Part shown: in pieces, positions 61,504 to 64,000 of the stretch
How the letters are laid out: each line of letters opens with the position of its first letter
How positions within the stretch are numbered: position 1 is the stretch's first letter
Source of the DNA: Loxodes magnus
Taxonomy: Eukaryota; Ciliophora; Karyorelictea; Loxodida; Loxodidae
NCBI GenBank assembly: GCA_946699065.1
Contig: CAMPDV010000919.1
Coordinates: forward strand, 101,052 to 165,051
DNA length: 64,000 nucleotides
Direction: 5' to 3'
The notes under the pieces: generated by a model
The model's database searches: none
Seen by the model: the letters and a program-made list of their open reading frames with translations, nothing else
What the model was told of the DNA's origin: nothing
Translations under genes and position numbers: made by a program

Positions 61504-63259
61504 TCAAATTAAAATTTAATCATTCTTTTAAATTTCTTTTGGTTTCCCTTTCATATCTCTCTGAAAATATTCGAAGTAAAAATAAAACTGCAGCATTTCT
61601 TAGTTCTTTTAGATCCAGTTCCCTCATCAATGCTTTTTTTTATATTTGCATATAAAATATCGAAAATCAGTTTCTATGTAGTATAAAGGTCCCCCGAAAG
61701 GAGCTCAAAGTTCCGCACATCGATTTACTCAAAAAATTTTATTGTTATCTTTATTAACCATTCATTTATTCTCTAAAATAGGGAATTGAGAAATATTACG
61801 AAATTATATATCTTTAAAAATTTTTTTTGTTTTATAGCACGTTTAAAATATCCTAAAAGATTTAGAATTATTGTCATTATTACTATTGAGGAAATTAAAT
61901 TGTTAAATTGGTTTACTTTTTTCATAAGTTATAAAATTTCGTAAATCTATCTTTAAAGATGCAGTTTTTTTTTCTGATAATCAAATAAGCAAAAATCAAG
62001 CATATAGTAGGTTTTATACATTATTTCTTATTTATTCTAGTTTTTCTTTAGTTTTGCTATATTCTGTCTCTTCTTATTTTATATTCTCATATCACTCTTT
62101 TTACTTTTGAAATGTTTATAGTCACTATGGAATTTCTTACTTATTTTAATATAAGTCTTGTTTCCATAGAGTTTTTATTTTAAGTTCAATAGAATTATTG
62201 AAAGTTTATAAATATTAGTTATCCCAATTGAATTCAAAAAATACTAAAGTATAATCAAGTTCATTATCAAAGACATTTTGCTAAATTGTTTAAATTTCAT
62301 ATTGTTTGCCATTAGTTATCATACTTAAAAATAGGCTTTTGACTGTATTTTATATTAATCAAAATCAGTATGAATTACAAAATAAATGCAAATAGTATAA
62401 AATCATACAAAAAGTTATGTTCTTTATTGCTTGTATCCTTTTCCTTTTCATTTTCTGGCTAAGAAATAATGTATCCTACACCAAATATTTTTATTTTTAA
62501 TTTAATTAATCTATCTAAAATTTAACCTGCTGTAGGTCTTTCATCTGGATTTTCCTTTATACAATCTTATAAAAAGATATAATCTTATGATATTATATCT
62601 TAAAATAAGAAATAGGCTATTTTTCCAAAGCTATAAATATCATTTTTTTCAAATATTTAAGGAGGATTTAATTCTAAATCAGGAGCATGATAATTTTCAG
62701 TTATAACTGTAAAAGGGCTATTCTATCCTTGCTTTACCGAATAATCAAAATTGCATATTTTAGCATTAAAATTACTATCTAATAAAATGTTTCCAGGCTT
62801 TAAATCTCTATGAATTATTTACTTTGAATGCAGATATTATATTCCTTTTGCTACATCAATCAATATATCAAGGATTAATTTTTCTTTTTCTTAGGCATTT
62901 ATTATTTGTTTTATTTCATCTATGCAATTTTCTAACGATCCTTTATTTTATAAAGGAGAAACTAAATATAATTTATTTTAGTGAAAGCAGTATCCATAAA
63001 GACTAAGAATATTAGGATGGCTAAGTATTGCATGATTTTTAATTCCTTCTAAGGATTTTATAATTTCTTCCTTTCTTTCTAAAACTTTTATGGCTAAAGG
63101 TTATCCGTAAACTTTACCCTCAAAAATTATTCCATTTTCTCCTTCATATATATTTTTATTTTCCTCTATTTAAATCTATTCAATAGGAAATTCTTTAATA
63201 ATACCAAGTTGAGCTAGGTCTCTTAAGCCGCTGAGATAAATTTCTTAATTCTGTGCCAT
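61504..63259 (-). pseudogene. Kinase-like gene, copy B, frameshifted
   Basis: Equivalent of the gene at 2603-4351, but 1756 bases from ATG 63259 to the matching TGA instead of 1749. Extra bases near 61620, 61817, 61970, 62011 and 62290 shift the frame in the C-terminal half. The kinase domain is identical in its key residues, including NFD. Either a decayed duplicate or the same locus with unpolished homopolymers. Confidence 0.8.
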
Positions 63260-64000
63260 TATAATAATTTTAGATTTAGACTAATATAAATAAATAGGAT
63301 TAGATTTAATTAATTTATAATATAATATTTATCTATTTACTCTAGCATTTTTACTATTTTTGAATGCATCTAAAACTTAGCTATTAATGAATATATTTTT
63401 CTTAAGAATAATTTAAAAGACAAAAGTTTTATTTGGTTGTAGGTTTATTTTAGTGAGTGGATTATAATTAAGAAAATAGTAAAAGTTAATATTATTTAAT
63501 TAAGAATAATTATGTTTATTCTTATAGCTTAGAAAGCTTTTATTCATTACTCTAATTGAATTTTCTTTTAGCGCTAACTTTATTTTTACTAGCATGTAAG
63601 TGGTCACTCATTTTATTTTTTAAACTAATGACAAACTTTTGAATTAAAGGTTTTTCTTATTTAAGAAAATGTAAAATTTGATTATTTAGATGTTTGTTAA
63701 AAATTTGGAAAGCATAGAATATTGTTACTAGACTTGTATATTTGTTAATACTTAGATTGTTATAATTGATAGAATTTGAAATAAGTTTAGCTACTAAATA
63801 ACTTGTATTTATTTAATTTGATAGTATTTTTTAAGGTTTAAGAATATTGCATTAAATATAAGAACTTATGTGTCAGGGTACTTTTATTATGTTTTGGTAC
63901 TTGTTATTTAGTTATTATTTTTTGGATTAAAAGCATTTTGTTGATAATAATTGATAGATTGTGTTTAGTTAGTTAATGATTTATATATCTAATATTTATA

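Larger units (their letters stand above)
58897..64000. repeat. Long direct repeat, copy B
   Basis: Second copy of 1-5092, running to the end of the window. Most differences are extra bases in runs of G, T or A, for example 9 instead of 8 T near 61970. These break the kinase frame that is intact in copy A. Confidence 0.95.

Noticed and set aside
58897-64000. Terminal repeat as a viral or transposon long terminal repeat
   Set aside because: It starts inside a gene, contains a host kinase and shows no TG...CA ends or other element termini.

Overview
The window is very AT-rich eukaryotic DNA whose genes only read sensibly if TAA and TAG encode Gln and internal TGA encodes Trp. The evidence is at invariant positions. 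The reverse-transcriptase 'QG' and 'QFGF' glutamines are TAA. The tryptophans in 'NETW' of a LINE endonuclease and 'NWRP' of its RT are TGA. TGA also appears to be the terminator (for example at 50928 and 47056). All three stop codons reassigned with TGA keeping a second role is the karyorelictean ciliate (Loxodes-like, table 27) pattern; a heterotrich such as Condylostoma (table 28) is less likely. The organism call is inference. Because almost no codon is an obligatory stop, open frames are not evidence here. I relied on motifs, conservation between copies and TGA placement, and standard-code ORFs are mostly meaningless.

Layout. The first 5,092 bases recur, nearly identical, at 58,897-64,000. 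The block carries a gag-like ORF1 remnant and a protein-kinase gene, both on the minus strand. From 5.1 to 11.5 kb there is a decayed Helitron-like Rep/helicase gene (minus) interrupted by a SINE-like element. A 5' part of the same gene recurs at 38.3-41.05 kb without that insertion. From 13 to 14 kb lies an intact ORF1-only retroelement with a target-site duplication. From 15 to 22.3 kb there is a LINE (coiled-coil ORF1, then endonuclease-RT ORF2 with frameshifts) followed by a 5'-truncated second LINE. From 22.8 to 37 kb there are scattered short retroelement families, a second TSD-flanked ORF1 element and a few unassigned coding-like stretches. From 41 to 42.9 kb lies a kinase pseudogene, from 45.7 to 50 kb three ORF1-like genes in a row, and from 50.9 to 52.6 kb an intact kinase gene. 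From 53 to 59 kb come more short elements and two tandem ORF1-like genes that run into the terminal repeat.

Two gene families dominate. One is a kinase family with an N-terminal kinase domain, one membrane segment and a conserved C-terminal domain of unknown function (one intact member, one intact but apparently degraded in its active site, two broken). The other is a large set of retroelements encoding only a gag-like protein (basic N-terminus, coiled coil, CCHC knuckle). The short elements share a starting ATGG and, in three families, a common 3' hairpin followed by an (ATTT)n or (TTA)n tail. That suggests they all depend on a LINE-type machinery in trans. I saw no rRNA, tRNA, CRISPR, telomere repeat or bacterial-type operon.
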